This document shows positions 43,926 to 55,685 of a DNA stretch of 64,000 nt, one piece after another (position 1 is the first letter of the stretch; every line of letters starts with the position of its first letter). The notes under the pieces are model-generated. The model saw nothing but the letters and a program-made list of their open reading frames with translations. It made no database searches and was not told the DNA's origin. The stretch is taken from positions 1,798,001 through 1,862,000 of the forward strand of contig NW_025408677.1 in NCBI RefSeq assembly GCF_020360975.1. The letters run 5' to 3'. The position numbers and the translations under genes are program-made. This DNA comes from Hirsutella rhossiliensis. Its lineage: Eukaryota; Ascomycota; Sordariomycetes; Hypocreales; Ophiocordycipitaceae.

Positions 43926-45364
43926 TTAGAGAAGGAGGTCCAGAGGGCTCTCGATGATCTTCTTCAGCTCGCGGATCCACTCGGCGCCGACGGCACCGTC
44001 AACAACCTTGTGATCGAAGCTGCCCGTGACTGTAATCTGTTCGTCCCACTCCACGCCCGTCGTGCCGTCCTCGCTCTCGACGGGGACAGCAACCTTCTTG
44101 GTGGTGCCCACGGCCAGGATGGCGGCTTGGGGAGGGTTGATGACGGCAGTAAAGTGGTCGACGGCATTGTTCATGCCCATGTTGGAGATGGAAATGGTGC
44201 CGCCCTGGTACTCCTCGGGCTTGAGCTTGTTCTCGCGAGCCTTCTTGGCCAGTTCCTTGACCTTGGTCGAGATGGACTCGAGGCCTCGGGCATCGACGCC
44301 AGTGACGATGGGCGTAATCAAGCCAGAAGACGTTGAAACAGCAACCGAGACATCCACCGTGTTGAACTGACGGATGCTCCCGTCGCGCCAGCTTGAGTTG
44401 ACCATGGGGACCTTCTTGCACGCGGCGGCCATGGCCTTGATCAAAAAGTCGTTGACGGACAGCTTGTACTTGCCCTCGGCCGAGCTGTTGAGAGCCTGTC
44501 GCAGCTTGAGCAGCTTGGAGACGGAGATGGAGCTGGTGACGTAGAAGTGGGGGTTTTTCTGAACAGACTCCTGCAGGCGGCTGGCAATGGTCTTGCGCAT
44601 GCCGCTGATGGGGATGTCTTCGAAGGTGGCGCCGGGCGAGGCGACGGCTGGGCTGCTGGAAAGCTTCTTGATGTCCTCTTCGGTGATCTTGCCACCCTTT
44701 CCGGAGCCCTTGACGCCGTCGAGGCTGATGCCCTTTTCCCGCGCAATGCGCTTGGCTGCCGGGGAGGCATTGGGCTCACGGTCGAGTGCAGTCTGCAGCT
44801 TGCCCTCGGAGGGGGCGTACTGTTCGGGCTCGGGGGAAGGTTCAGGGGCGGAAGCCTCGTTGGGTTGCGATTCCGACTTTTCCTCCTTGGGCTGCGCCGA
44901 CTTCGCATCGCCGCCGGCGTCCTCGAGGGTGAACTTTTCGAAAGCGGAGAGGTCGGTGCCCTCTTCGACGAGCACGGCAATGGGCTGCGAGTAGACATGC
45001 GACGTTAGCAGAGGGTCGAGGCGCTGAAGGGGGCTGGGCAACCAACGCTGCCGATGGGGACGTCCTTGGCGCCCGATTCCTTGAGGATCTTGGCAATGAC
45101 GCCCTCTTCTTGAAACTCAAAGTCCATCTGGGCCTTGTCTGTCTCAATCTCTACCAGGACATCGCCGGGGGCAATTGAGTCGCCGGGCTTCTTCTGCCAG
45201 GCGCCAATGTTGCCAGCCTGCATGGTGGGCGACAGGGCGGGCATCTTGACGACCTGGTGGTCCGGGAAGGAGGCGTAGTACCGCACGACATGGGGGGTGA
45301 AGCCCGCACGCAGGGCGCAGCGCGTTGGAGCGAGAGCTCGCCTCCGAAGAGCGGCGCTGAGCAT
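43926..45364 (-). CDS. LAT1: Dihydrolipoamide acetyltransferase, E2 of pyruvate dehydrogenase, 458 aa
   Basis: Two minus-strand exons: 45047-45364 and 43926-44984. The intron (62 nt) has a non-consensus donor GTTGGT, a good GCTAAC branch site and a CGCAG acceptor. The junction VPIGS to PIAVLVEEG restores the lipoyl domain. Residues 1 to about 31 are a mitochondrial targeting sequence (Arg/Ala-rich, ending RYYAS). The lipoyl domain covers about 36-112, with the lipoylated Lys77 in [10 protein letters not shown]. An Ala/Pro/Glu linker follows, then the E1/E3 peripheral-subunit-binding domain ([13 protein letters not shown] to GKITEEDI). The catalytic domain ends in [14 protein letters not shown], with His431 and Asp435 as the HXXXDG catalytic residues. 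E2 forms the core of the mitochondrial matrix complex that makes acetyl-CoA. Confidence 0.96.
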
Positions 45365-46845
45365 GTCGAAGGAAAATGGCTCGGGGACAGCAGGGTCTCG
45401 GGTCGGGCGAGGGGATTACTGGAGGACCTCACAGACCGGGTCTGGCGCAGGGTGAGGAGCAGTTGAGGCCGAGGCGGACGCGCCACCGAGATTGTTGACG
45501 ACGAAGGGGCGGATTGGGAGACGCGAGCAGGAGACGGGGATATCTTTGGGGTTGTCGTTGGACGTTTAGTTTTTTCCCTTCTGGCGTTGAGCTCCGTCGC
45601 CAGCTGGAGCTACGGCCTAGACCGCTTTCGGACGTGGGTGGCCTGTGAGTACACACAAGGTACCTGATGGGCTTGCGGCATTTGAGAGGCATAATGACTG
45701 CAGACGAGGAGAAATGACCGTTATAGACCGGGAACACCTTCTATACCCGTGTCTTTGGCGAGCCCATGCGCTTCGTCCCAGATTTCACAAGTAAGGGAGA
45801 GTTGGGTTTCTGGTAGGATGCTGTAGCTGAGAAAGCATCTCTTGCACTGGGCTGAAGGAGGCGCTGCCAAAAGCCCAGGCAGGTACTGCTAGGTACCTAC
45901 TTGCAGCAGACACGCCTCATCCCAGCGGCCAGGTCCCCTCTCTTCGAGTTTGTTGAGGCGCATACTCGGCGGTCATGGCACGGTAGGTACCTCGAAGTAC
46001 TTGGAAGTCTGACAGCCACAACCCTCGACAGCACGGCAAGCCTTGTCGTGCTGTTGAATAGCATCGCCGCAGAGTCAGACCACGGGATTGGAACTCGGCG
46101 CCACGAATTTGCGGGTGCAGTCACGAGAGTCCAAGTCTGACCTTTAGGAGAGCGGATAGGGCATGAAGAAGTCTGTACAGTAATGAGTGCCCGCATAAAC
46201 TTAACAGTAAGTTCCGAGCCTCGCCCTGTGGGTGTTTCTGCCTGAAAATTACTGCAAAGGTGCTCAAGTCCAGGCGACGTGTCCGCAGCTCGGAAACCAC
46301 CTGTCCCACTGCTGCGAGCAGGTACCTCGGGCTGTCGAGGACCAACCTGCGCGTGAGAAGACGCTGTCAAACAAGTGAGCTGACTGCGACATGTCTGTAT
46401 GAGGAGAGGTAAGCCAAGGTCGGGTACTTGTGTCCCCACTGTAGATACCACGGGTAGCGGGTACCGGCAACGGAGGACCCCTAGCTTTATTAGCAGCTCC
46501 GCCGCAGGTCCCGTGCTCCCGTGCTCCCACGCGTCGCATCCCTTAGGTGTCCATTTTCCTGATGGCTATGTAAGCAAAACGGCTCAAGGTTCAACGATCC
46601 CCAAAGCCGACCTTGGGGGTTTTTTTTTTCCAACCGAGGCTTCAACCTTGTTCGTCACCGCCGCAACACCAACATTAACCACAGCCAGGCCGCATCTGTC
46701 GCGCGCGTTGCCCCGAACGAAAGAACAAGGAGCCATCTGGTCCTGGGCCTCCTGAGCGGCCGGCCCGGCCCCTTTGCGGCTCCGATCCTTTAGCTGCCCT
46801 CTTGTCCTGCTCGCGAATGGCCCCTGGTGGTCCTCGTGCTCCCTG
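45365..46845. other. Divergent intergenic region between PDH E2 and SEC7
   Basis: 1.48 kb between opposing starts. It carries TAGGTACCTAC-type repeats at about 45888-45995 and a poly-T run at 46621-46630. The last part is the SEC7 leader with a uORF. A missed upstream SEC7 exon could lie here but I cannot identify it. Confidence 0.5.
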
Positions 46846-46846
46846 A
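46817..46846 (+). promoter_or_regulatory. uORF of 9 codons whose stop overlaps the SEC7 start codon
   Basis: ATG at 46817 opens a 9-residue frame. Its TGA (46844-46846) overlaps the proposed SEC7 ATG (46846-46848) as TGATG. Such stop/start overlap can allow or limit reinitiation. It matters only if transcription starts upstream of 46817 and no intron removes it. Confidence 0.45.
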
Positions 46847-49800
46847 TGAGCTCCCTCAAGTTCGTGGTGTCCTCCCTGGACGCCATCGCAACCTCCAAAG
46901 ATGCCCAGCGCAACAAGCAGCTGGTTGACTCGGCGAAAAAGGCCCTCGACGCCATCAAGGAACAGGACCAGCTTCCCGACCCCGAGCTCATCTTTGCGCC
47001 GCTACAACTCGCCACCAGGTCAAACAACCCCCAGCTGACCACGGCCGCCCTCGACTGCATCGGCAAGCTCATCTCCTACTCCTTCTTTTCTCTCCAGACA
47101 AATGGCCATGCCCCCCAAGACGCCGCCGCCCCCGCGGCCCCTCTCATCGAGCGCGCCATCGATGCCATATGCGATTGCTTCCAAGGCGAGACCACGGCCG
47201 TCGAGATCCAGCTACAGATCGTCAAGTCCCTGCTCGCCGCCGTCCTCAACGACAAGATCGTCGTCCACGGCGCAGGCTTGCTCAAGGCCGTGCGCCAAGT
47301 CTACAATGTCTTTCTCCTCTCCCGAAGTACCGCCAACCAGCAAGTCGCCCAGGGCACCTTGACCCAGATGGTCGGCACAGTCTTCGAGCGAGTCAAGACG
47401 AGGCTGCATATGAAAGAATCCAGATTGAGCCTGGGCAATCTCAAGCATAGCTCGAGCAACGTCACCTTCGATCCCTCCGATGCTGTCGCCCTCGCCGGGC
47501 CCCCTAGCCATCGAGACGAATCGCCTACTCCCCAGTCCGACCCCGACTCCATCGACCAGCCCGGCGATGGTGCTAAACTCACTTTGAAGGACCTAGAACA
47601 TCGCAAAAGCTTCGACGACTCCAACCTCGGCGACGGTCCAACCATGGTGACCAGGTTGGCGCCCGCCAAGGAGGCCGACACAGATGCCTCGGCATCGGGG
47701 CAGTCGGCGCGCGAGTCTTCTGAAGACGACGATGCTCTGGACGCCGAGGATGAGGTCTACGTCCGCGATGCCTATCTCGTCTTTCGCTCTTTTTGCAACC
47801 TGTCCACAAAGGTCCTTTCCCCCGACCAACTCTTTGATCTACGCGGCCAGGCCATGCGCTCCAAGCTCATCTCCCTCCACCTCATCCACACCCTCCTCAA
47901 CAACAACATTACCGTTTTCACATCGCCCCTCTGTACCATCAAAAGCTCAAAGAGCACCGAACCCACCTCGTTCCTGCAAGCCACCAAGTTCTACCTCTGT
48001 CTCAGCATCACCCGAAATGGCGCCAGCTCGGTTGACCGCATATTCGACGTTTGCTGTGAGATATTCTGGCTTATGCTCAAGTACATGCGGCCATCCTTCA
48101 AGGCGAGTCATGTCCAAATTTGGCATCCCCAGTCTCATTCGTCGAGCTGCTAACCTGGCTGCAGAAAGAGATTGAAGTTTTCCTCAACGAGATCTACCTG
48201 GCGCTCCTGTCTCGACGTAATGCGCCAGTCACGCAGAAGCTCTGTTTTGTGACCATTTTGAACAGACTGTGTGCTGACCCGCGCGCCTTGGTCGAGATTT
48301 ACCTCAACTATGACTGTGACCAAACAGTCGATAACATCTTCCAAACCATTGTCGAGGATCTCTCCAAGTTCTCCACGACCCCGGTTGCCATTACAAGTAC
48401 TAATGAACAGATATACGAGGATCTTCGCGCCAAGACGCTGCCTGCGAGCGAGTGGCAACTAAAAGGCATCTTACCCCCGCCGCTGACTGTGGCCCAGATC
48501 GTGCCACACCAGGAGAGCGAACCGGACTTTCCCAAGGAGTATGCCATTAAGCGCATGTCTTTGGAAGCCTTGGTGGAAGCCTTGAGGTCCTTGGTGAACT
48601 GGTCTGCCTCGGTCCGAACCGATGGCGAGATGCTCAAGTCAACGGGCGAAAACAAATTTTCTCTGGATGAAGTCCGGCCGTCCATCGATCCCACCGCCAG
48701 CGACAGCGCTTCTCGTCTAGAGACACCGCTGGCCCCGTCGACTCCTCTTGTCGAAGACGACCCAGATCACTTGGAAAAGGAGAAGGCGCGCAAGACGGCG
48801 CTCACCAAAGCCATTGCGCAGTTCAACTTCAAGCCCAAGAAGGGTATCAAGTTGCTGCTGCGAGATGGCTTCATACCCGGGGACAGCCCCGAGGAGATTG
48901 GCAACTACCTGCTCAAGGAGGACAAGCTCGACAAGGCGCAGATTGGCGAATTCCTTGGCGAAGGAGACCAGTATAACATTGACATCATGCATGCCTTTGT
49001 CGACGCAATGGAATTTACCCGGAAGAGGTTTGTCGATGCACTGCGACAGTTTCTACAAGCGTTCAGGCTCCCGGGAGAGGCTCAAAAAATTGACCGTTTC
49101 ATGCTCAAGTTCGCCGAGCGATACGTCAAGGGAAACCCAAATGCATTTGCCAATGCTGACACGGCCTATGTCTTGGCATATTCCGTCATCTTGCTCAACA
49201 CGGACCAGCACAGCAGCAAGATTGCCAAGCGGATGAGTAAGGAAGAGTTCATCAAGAATAACCGAGGCATCAACGACAACGCCGATCTGCCAGACGAGTA
49301 TCTCATCAGTATTTTCGATGACATTGCGAGCAATGAAATCGTTCTCAACAGTGAACGTGAGGCTGCAGCGGCGGCCGGCACGCTGACCTCGCAACCTACC
49401 GGCCTCGCCGCCGGCTTCGGTCACGCTTTGTCAAATGTCGGGCGCGATTTGCAGCGCGAAGCCTACGTTCAGCAGTCGGAGGAGATTTCGTTGCGATCTG
49501 AACAGCTCTTCAAGAACTTGTTCAAAAGCCAGCGCCGCAGTGCCACCAAGGCCGGACCCAAGTTCATACCGGCAACGTCTTTCAAGCACGTCGGCTCCAT
49601 GTTTGACGTTACCTGGATGTCCTTCTTCTCTGCCCTCTCCAGCCAGATGCAAAAGGCCCACAACATCGAGGTCAGCAAACTGTGCTTTGAAGGCATGAAA
49701 CTCGCGACCAGGATCGCTTGCCTGTTTGAGCTTTCAACCCCAAGGGAGGCCTTCGTTTCGGCGCTCAGAAACACCACCAACCTCAATAATCCCCAAGAAA

Positions 49801-52448
49801 TGCTAGCTAAGAACATTGAGGCCCTCAAGGTTCTCCTGGACCTGGGGCAGACCGAAGGCAACCTGCTACGGGAGTCTTGGAAAGATATTCTCATGTGTAT
49901 CAGCCAGCTAGATCGGCTGCAGCTGATAACAGGAGGCGTCGATGCGAACGCGATTCCCGATGTCTCTCAGGCTCGCTTCATGCCGCCTTCGCGGGCCGAC
50001 ACATCTGAATCGAGATCATCGAATCATTCACGGCCGTCGAAACCTCGGCAAAGAGCTGGCACTGGACCCCGAGGCTTCTCCCACGAGATTGCTCTGGAAA
50101 GCCGCTCAGACGATTTCATTCGCAGCGTCGATCGCATCTTCACAAACACAGCCAATCTCTCCGGCGACGCCATGCTTCACTTCGCCAGGGCGCTCACCGA
50201 GGTCAGCTGGGATGAGATCAAAGTCTCGGGCTCAAACGACTCCCCTCGAACATACAGCCTACAGAAGATTGTGGAGATTAGTTACTACAACATGAACCGT
50301 GTCAGGTTTGAGTGGAGCCATATTTGGGATGTCTTTGGCGAGCACTTCAATCAGGTCGGATGCCACAACAACATGAATATTGTCTTCTTTGCCTTGGATT
50401 CGCTGCGGCAACTGTCGATGAGGTTCCTCGAGATTGAAGAGCTGGCGGGCTTCAAGTTCCAAAAGGACTTTTTGAAGCCCTTTGAGCTCGTGCTCGCCAA
50501 TTCTCACAACGTCACGGTCAAAGACCTGGTGCTGCGGTGTCTCGTCCAGATGATCCAGGCCAGAGGGGATAACATCCGCTCTGGCTGGAGAACAATGTTT
50601 GGGGTCTTTACTGTCGCCGCAAGGGAGCCGCACGAGAGCATCGTGACCTTTGCGTATGAGAATGTCAACCAAGTTTATAAGGACAAGCTTGGGGTTGTCA
50701 TTTCTCAGGGTGCTTTCACGGACTTGATTGTCTGCCTGACAGAATTCTCCAAGAACATGAAGTTTCAGAAGAAGAGCCTGGCCGCGCTGGAACTCCTAAA
50801 GTCCATCATCCCCACGATGCTGAGGACCCCAGAGTGCCCGCTTTCCCAGCAGGCCAAGCAGGCTGATGGCAAGGCCGACGCTAGCAGCAAGTCTCAGGAA
50901 AAACGGAAGCAAACCAAAACATCGGCCGAGGAGGGATTCTGGTTCCCGATTCTGTTTGCCTTCCACGACGTGCTCATGACCGGTGAAGACCTCGAGGTGC
51001 GGTCCAACGCACTGGAGTATTTCTTTGCGGCACTCGTCAAGTATGGCGGCGATTTCACGCCCGAGTTTTGGGACATCCTATGGCGACAGCAGCTGTACCC
51101 GATTTTCATGGTGTTGAGATCTCGGCCGGAAATGACGAATGTTCTCAACCACGAGGAGCTGTCTGTCTGGTTGTCGACAACCATGATCCAGGCGCTGCGC
51201 AATATGATCACGCTCTTCACGCATTACTTTGATGCCCTCGAGTACATGCTCGACAGGTTTCTCGAACTGCTCGCCCTCTGCATCTGCCAAGAGAACGATA
51301 CGATTGCCCGGATCGGCAGCAACTGCTTGCAGCAGCTCATCCTCAAAAACGTGACCAAGTTCACGGCAGAACACTGGACCAAGATTGTCGGGGCGTTCTG
51401 TGAGCTCTTTGAACGGACAACCGCTTACCAGCTGTTTACGGCAACGAACATGAGCCCGACGGCGTCGCTGTCGCTTCCATCCAACGGCTTTGACTTTCCG
51501 ACGAGCCTGGGCTCGCCCCAAGAGGCCCCGCCCACTGTGGACGAAAAGTCTTTGAGAATCAATGGCAATGAGGAAAACGGTGCCGTGTCTGACGGAGAGT
51601 TGATCAATCGACAGCCTTCGCCAAAGCCAATGGACGACGAGCTGCAAAGTCCCACCGGGACCAGCGGCCACCCCCTCGAAGAGTTCAAGCCCTCGTCCAA
51701 TCTCCAGCAGCAGCCCGTGGTGGTGACGGCGGCGCGCCGGCGCTTCTTCAACCGCATCATCTCGCGCTGCGTCCTGCAGCTGCTCATGATTGAGACGGTC
51801 AACGAGCTCTTCAGCAACGACACCGTGTACACCCACATCCCCTCGGCGGAGCTCCTGCGGCTCATGGGGCTGCTGAAGCGCTCCTTTCAATTCGCTCGCC
51901 GATTCAACGAGGACAAGGAGCTTCGTATGCGCCTCTGGCGCGAGGGGTTCATGAAGCAGCCGCCCAATCTTCTCAAGCAGGAGAGTGGGTCCGCCGCGAC
52001 CTACGTCTCCATCCTGTTCAGGATGTTTGCGGACAACGCGCCGGAGAGACTGGAGAGCAGGCCCGACATCGAGGCGGCGCTGGTCCCTCTGTGCAAGGAC
52101 ATCATCGCGGGCTACTCGTCGCTCGCCGAGGAGAGTCAGCACCGGAACATCATGGCGTGGCGGCCCGTCGTGGTGGACGTGCTGGAGGGGTACGCCACGT
52201 TCCCCGAGGACGCCTTCAAGGCGCACATCCCCGGCTTCTACCCGCTGGCGGTGGACCTGCTGAGCAAGGACCTCAGCCAAGACCTGCGGGGTGCGCTTCT
52301 CGTGGTCCTGCGCCGCGTGGGCGAGGTCGGGCTGGGCATTGACGGCATGACCAAGGCGGGCGAGCAGAGGCAGGACAGCATCATCAGCGACTTCCGGGAG
52401 GGGTCGGTAGCGGGGGACCAAGAAGCCGCTGCGCGGAGGATGCTGTAG
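46846..52448 (+). CDS. SEC7: ARF guanine-nucleotide exchange factor Sec7 (BIG type), 1846 aa
   Basis: Two exons, 46846-48102 and 48165-52448. The intron has a GC donor (AAG|GCGAGT), a GCTAAC branch site and a GCTGCAG acceptor. The junction FK to KEIEVFLNEIYL matches the family. Sec7 activates Arf at the late Golgi for vesicle formation. The N-terminal DCB region (SSLKFVVSSLDAIATSKDAQ onward) and the HUS region precede the Sec7 domain at about residues 635-825, which has PKKGIKLLLRDGFI, LLNTDQHSSKIA and the catalytic glutamate finger Glu724 in FRLPGEAQKIDR. HDS1-4 helical repeats fill the rest to the C-terminus. ATG at 46846 is the first in-frame start after a TGA at 46753, but its context is weak and relatives often have a longer acidic N-terminus, so an upstream exon is possible. 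Confidence 0.93.
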
Positions 52449-52786
52449 GTTGTTGGTGCGGGTTTTCCCGTGAGGACGGCGTTTCTGCGCAAGCAGCGGG
52501 ACATGGTGGCATTCGGTTTCGAAGCATGTACAAGAGTAACGTCGCCTCTAGAGTCCGCCGACGCCGCCGAGGGGCTTGCTATTTGACGGCTGCTGTAGTC
52601 CGAAGCATGGTGTTTTTTGCCTATCTCGAAGCCGCGGAGAAGAGGCCCGTTTCAGTTGTAGATGGACCATGAACTTTTGTGCATGCAAACGATGGAGACA
52701 TGATAGACAGCGCTGACTTCTTTAGCAAAAGTTTGGTACAACTCATGACCCGGCATGGCGCGTAATGTGTACATTGATCAAGTCGG
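52449..52786. other. Convergent 3' region SEC7 / HSM3
   Basis: 338 bp of 3' UTR sequence. Nothing else is visible. Confidence 0.5.
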
Positions 52787-53937
52787 CTAGCCCAAGACGT
52801 CGGCGACATATCTCCTCAACGCTTCAGCCTCCTCTTCCACCGTCCGATCCGGCAACGACCTCAGAGCGGTGTGCAGGTCCGGGTCATCACGGACCGCCGT
52901 CCTGACAAGGCTCTTGACCAGGTCGTGTCTCTCTGTCGAGTGGTCGGCCACGCGCATGACGCTGACAAAGGCCTCGAAGAAGTCGATGAGGCTCAAGTGC
53001 ATGAGCACGTCCGACTTGGTCACCATTCCAAGGGCAGCCCATTGGAGAAGGCCTCGGCCGACACGCTGGGCCGTGGCGTCGGGGAGCGGGAACAGATCTG
53101 GGAAGGCCGACTGGCTCAGGACACGGATGTTGAGCGCGGCGAGACGGGGGAGCAAGCGCAGGACGCGGCCTTGAGAGATGGTGACGGCGTGCGTCGATCG
53201 AGATGGGTGGTGATTGGGAGTGCAGGAGCTCTGGATGAGGGAGAGATGGGGCCTGGTTTGGAGAATAAGACGCCAGAGGCGAGCGTGGCCGGGTACGCTG
53301 CGCTTGACCAGCTCGTTGCCGGCAACGCTGCTCACGCCATTGCTGCCGACCACGTCGCAGTCCGTCTCCAGCACATCGCCCAGCACCTTTGCGGCACGCT
53401 CGCCCACGCCGACGTCGGGGCTCTCAAGCCAGCGCCGGACCAGCTCCTCGACAACCTCGGGCAAGGTACTCAGGATGGCAGCGTCGGCCGGGGCGGCGGC
53501 GGCCTTGTGGACGACGGCCAAGGCAAGCAGGTTGGCGCCGGGCAGGGGCGAGCGCAGAGCCGTCAGCAAAGAGGGCGCATCGGCGATGGCCAGCGTCTGC
53601 GCAAAGGAGAGCGGCGTGAGCAGCTTGACGGTGAGGGACAGCAGGGGCGTGGGGTCCTGGGACGTGGCCTTGAGGATCTGGGTGAGGGGCGGCAGCAGGG
53701 TTGTGAGCAGCGGGGGGATGTTGGTCTCTTGAGGAGGGGTCGTGGTTAGCTGCGGCGTCGTTGGGCAGAGTGGCCTTCTTCTTTACCTGTGAGCTGGAGC
53801 TCGACTTGGTCGAGGAGCTGGGCTTGGATGGGGAGCGCAGCGTCGCCGACGAGCGCGTGCAAGTGCGCCTGGAGCTCTGGCAGGCCGGAAATGGGCACGG
53901 CGTCCATGGTGGGGGCGGGGACAATCCTGTCGGTCAT
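52787..53937 (-). CDS. HSM3: Hsm3-like proteasome-assembly chaperone / mismatch-repair-associated protein, 363 aa
   Basis: Two minus-strand exons: 53787-53937 and 52787-53727. The 59-nt intron has GTAAAG, GCTAAC and CTCAAG signals and joins VELQLT to ETNIPPLLTTLL. The start at 53937 (MTDRIVPAPTMDAV) follows a poor upstream leader. A second Met is at residue 11. The protein is an all-helical repeat protein. The N-terminal segment LPELQAHLHALVGD with QAQLLDQVELQL, and EVVEELVRRWLESPDVGVGERAAKVLGDVL later, match the fungal Hsm3 N-terminal domain. Yeast Hsm3 (human PSMD5/S5b) chaperones Rpt1-Rpt2 during 19S base assembly, and its loss affects mutation rates. The protein is shorter than many relatives, so a missed exon is possible. 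It shares a 375-bp divergent promoter with RPC31. Confidence 0.75.
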
Positions 53938-54312
53938 GGTTCGGTGGTTTACAAGTCTGTATCGGGCGCGAGGGAGGCGTGGCGGCCGAGCATCGTCATG
54001 GCTTGGGGAAGACGAAGACGAATAGAATCGAGTATACGGAGTAAGTAAGAAAGGTGGGGAGGCTTTAGGTGCAGGCAGGCGAAGGTGGTGCCGCTGGTGC
54101 GTAATAATACGCAGTGGAGGACCGGCAGCTGGTAGTGGATGGCGGGGCAATCAAGTCCGTCTCCGAAGCCTGACTCTTACAAAATCCACCTCCCGCCTGA
54201 AAAAAGAGAAGGGGGAAAAAATCGGCATCAAAACGCCGCCTCCCCCAGCCAACGAGGCCCTTCCTCGCTGCCTCTGCCTCTCCCTCTCCCTCCCTCCCGA
54301 GGCCGTCGCAGC
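53938..54312. promoter_or_regulatory. Shared divergent promoter HSM3 / RPC31
   Basis: 375 bp between opposing start codons. C/T-rich on the RPC31 side (about 54240-54300). No TATA box was seen. Confidence 0.6.
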
Positions 54313-55160
54313 ATGTCCCGAGGCGGACGCGGCGGGCGCGGTGGGCGCGGAGGAGCGCGAGGCGGTCGGCCCAACGTCCCCTGGGACACGGGCGACGAGC
54401 CCGACGCCCGTCCGTCGGAGCTGTTCCCCGTAAGAGCCGGCCACGATGGTCTCGCCCAGTCGGCGCCCGCTGACCCTCGCTCCGCCCACAGCCGCGTCTC
54501 GTCCCCACGCCGCGGAAGCTGAGCGCGCGAGAATCGGCCGGCGTGCAGTACATGCTGCTGCTGCGCCACCAGATACACTCGTCGCCGCTGTACACGTCGC
54601 GACGCACGTCGCTGCACGACCCGACGGCCCCGCGCAAGCTCTACGGCCAGGCGCAGATGAACGCGCACCACGGCGTCAAGAACAGGGCCTCGCTCGACCC
54701 CTTCACCGCCGTCCAGACCTACTCGCAGAAGTTTGTCCGCGAGGACCGCGCCCTGCCCGACTGGGCCGCCCGCCCCGTCTGCCGCGAGCTGTTCCCCGCC
54801 GAGCTGCTCGACACGGTCGAGCCCGACGACGGCGCCGGCGTGCGCAAGAAGCGCAGGCTCGAGCTGACCACGGTCAGCGCCCTGCCCAACGCCGAGGAGG
54901 CCTTTGGCATGCCCTCGCTCGACGCCGACGACTTTGCCCCCGCCGGGAGGAACCTGCTGGATAAGCTCGATGCCATGCGCGACGATGATGGCGAGGACGC
55001 CGCCGAGTTGGATGACGCGGAGGCGCTGGACGATGAGGATGAAGACGAGGCCTACGACGACGAGGACGCGGGCGATTACGATGCCGAACTCTACTTTGAG
55101 AACGGAGACGAAGGCGGCGACGACAATGGCGATGGCGATGACGGCGAGGGCACGTATTGA
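54313..55160 (+). CDS. RPC31: RNA polymerase III subunit Rpc31 (RPC7-like), 261 aa
   Basis: Two exons, 54313-54429 and 54492-55160. The intron (62 nt) has GTAAGA and CCACAG and joins SELFP to PRLVPTPRKLSARE. The N-terminus is an RGG-type Arg/Gly tract (SRGGRGGRGGRGGARGG), common in this family. ESAGVQYMLLLRHQIHSSPLYT lies in the middle. The C-terminal 70 residues are almost all Asp, Glu, Ala and Gly, ending DYDAELYFENGDEGGDD, the acidic tail typical of Rpc31. The subunit belongs to the Pol III-specific Rpc82-Rpc34-Rpc31 heterotrimer needed for initiation at tRNA and 5S genes. It is divergently paired with HSM3. Confidence 0.88.
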
Positions 55161-55685
55161 TCTGCCTGCGAAACATGTATTGCGACAGGATGAACCATGG
55201 CCTGAATGGAGCCGGATGCCCTCGAGGCGGATGCGCCGGTGCTTGTCGGCCGACAGCATGATACCCATGCGCTCACAGCTCGGCAGAAATACTCGGCGCA
55301 AAGGGGGAATCATTGATTATGATTGTCTTCTTTCCCCTTTTCTCCTCTTCTCCGCGTTTTCCTCACGTTACATTTCCTCGTCCACCCATGCCATCGTCGA
55401 GGGATTCCTCACTTCTGTGAGCTCAAACGAACCCCTGCATACCGTCTATTCTACACCTTGTCGTGAGTCCACCCTGCCGCGGTAGAGCGACGGGTAAGCT
55501 CACTGCATCGTACAAGTCGTGAAATCCCCGGTATCCTCTTCCGCCTGGCTGCAACGAGGTCGAATCTCATTTCTGTTTCTGTAGGGCGCTCCTAGCCGAG
55601 GGCCTTCCAGTGAGGGTGCAGTCGTTCGCATCGTCTGCCACAGGCGACCCATGTCCCGATTTCATCACCGTGTTGCAGTTGATAA
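55161..55685. other. Convergent 3' region RPC31 / NUP49
   Basis: 525 bp. No gene seen. Confidence 0.5.

Noticed and set aside
46774..46845. Extension of SEC7 to a TTG at 46774
   Set aside because: Not an ATG start, and the extra residues do not resemble the family; the first in-frame ATG at 46846 was used.
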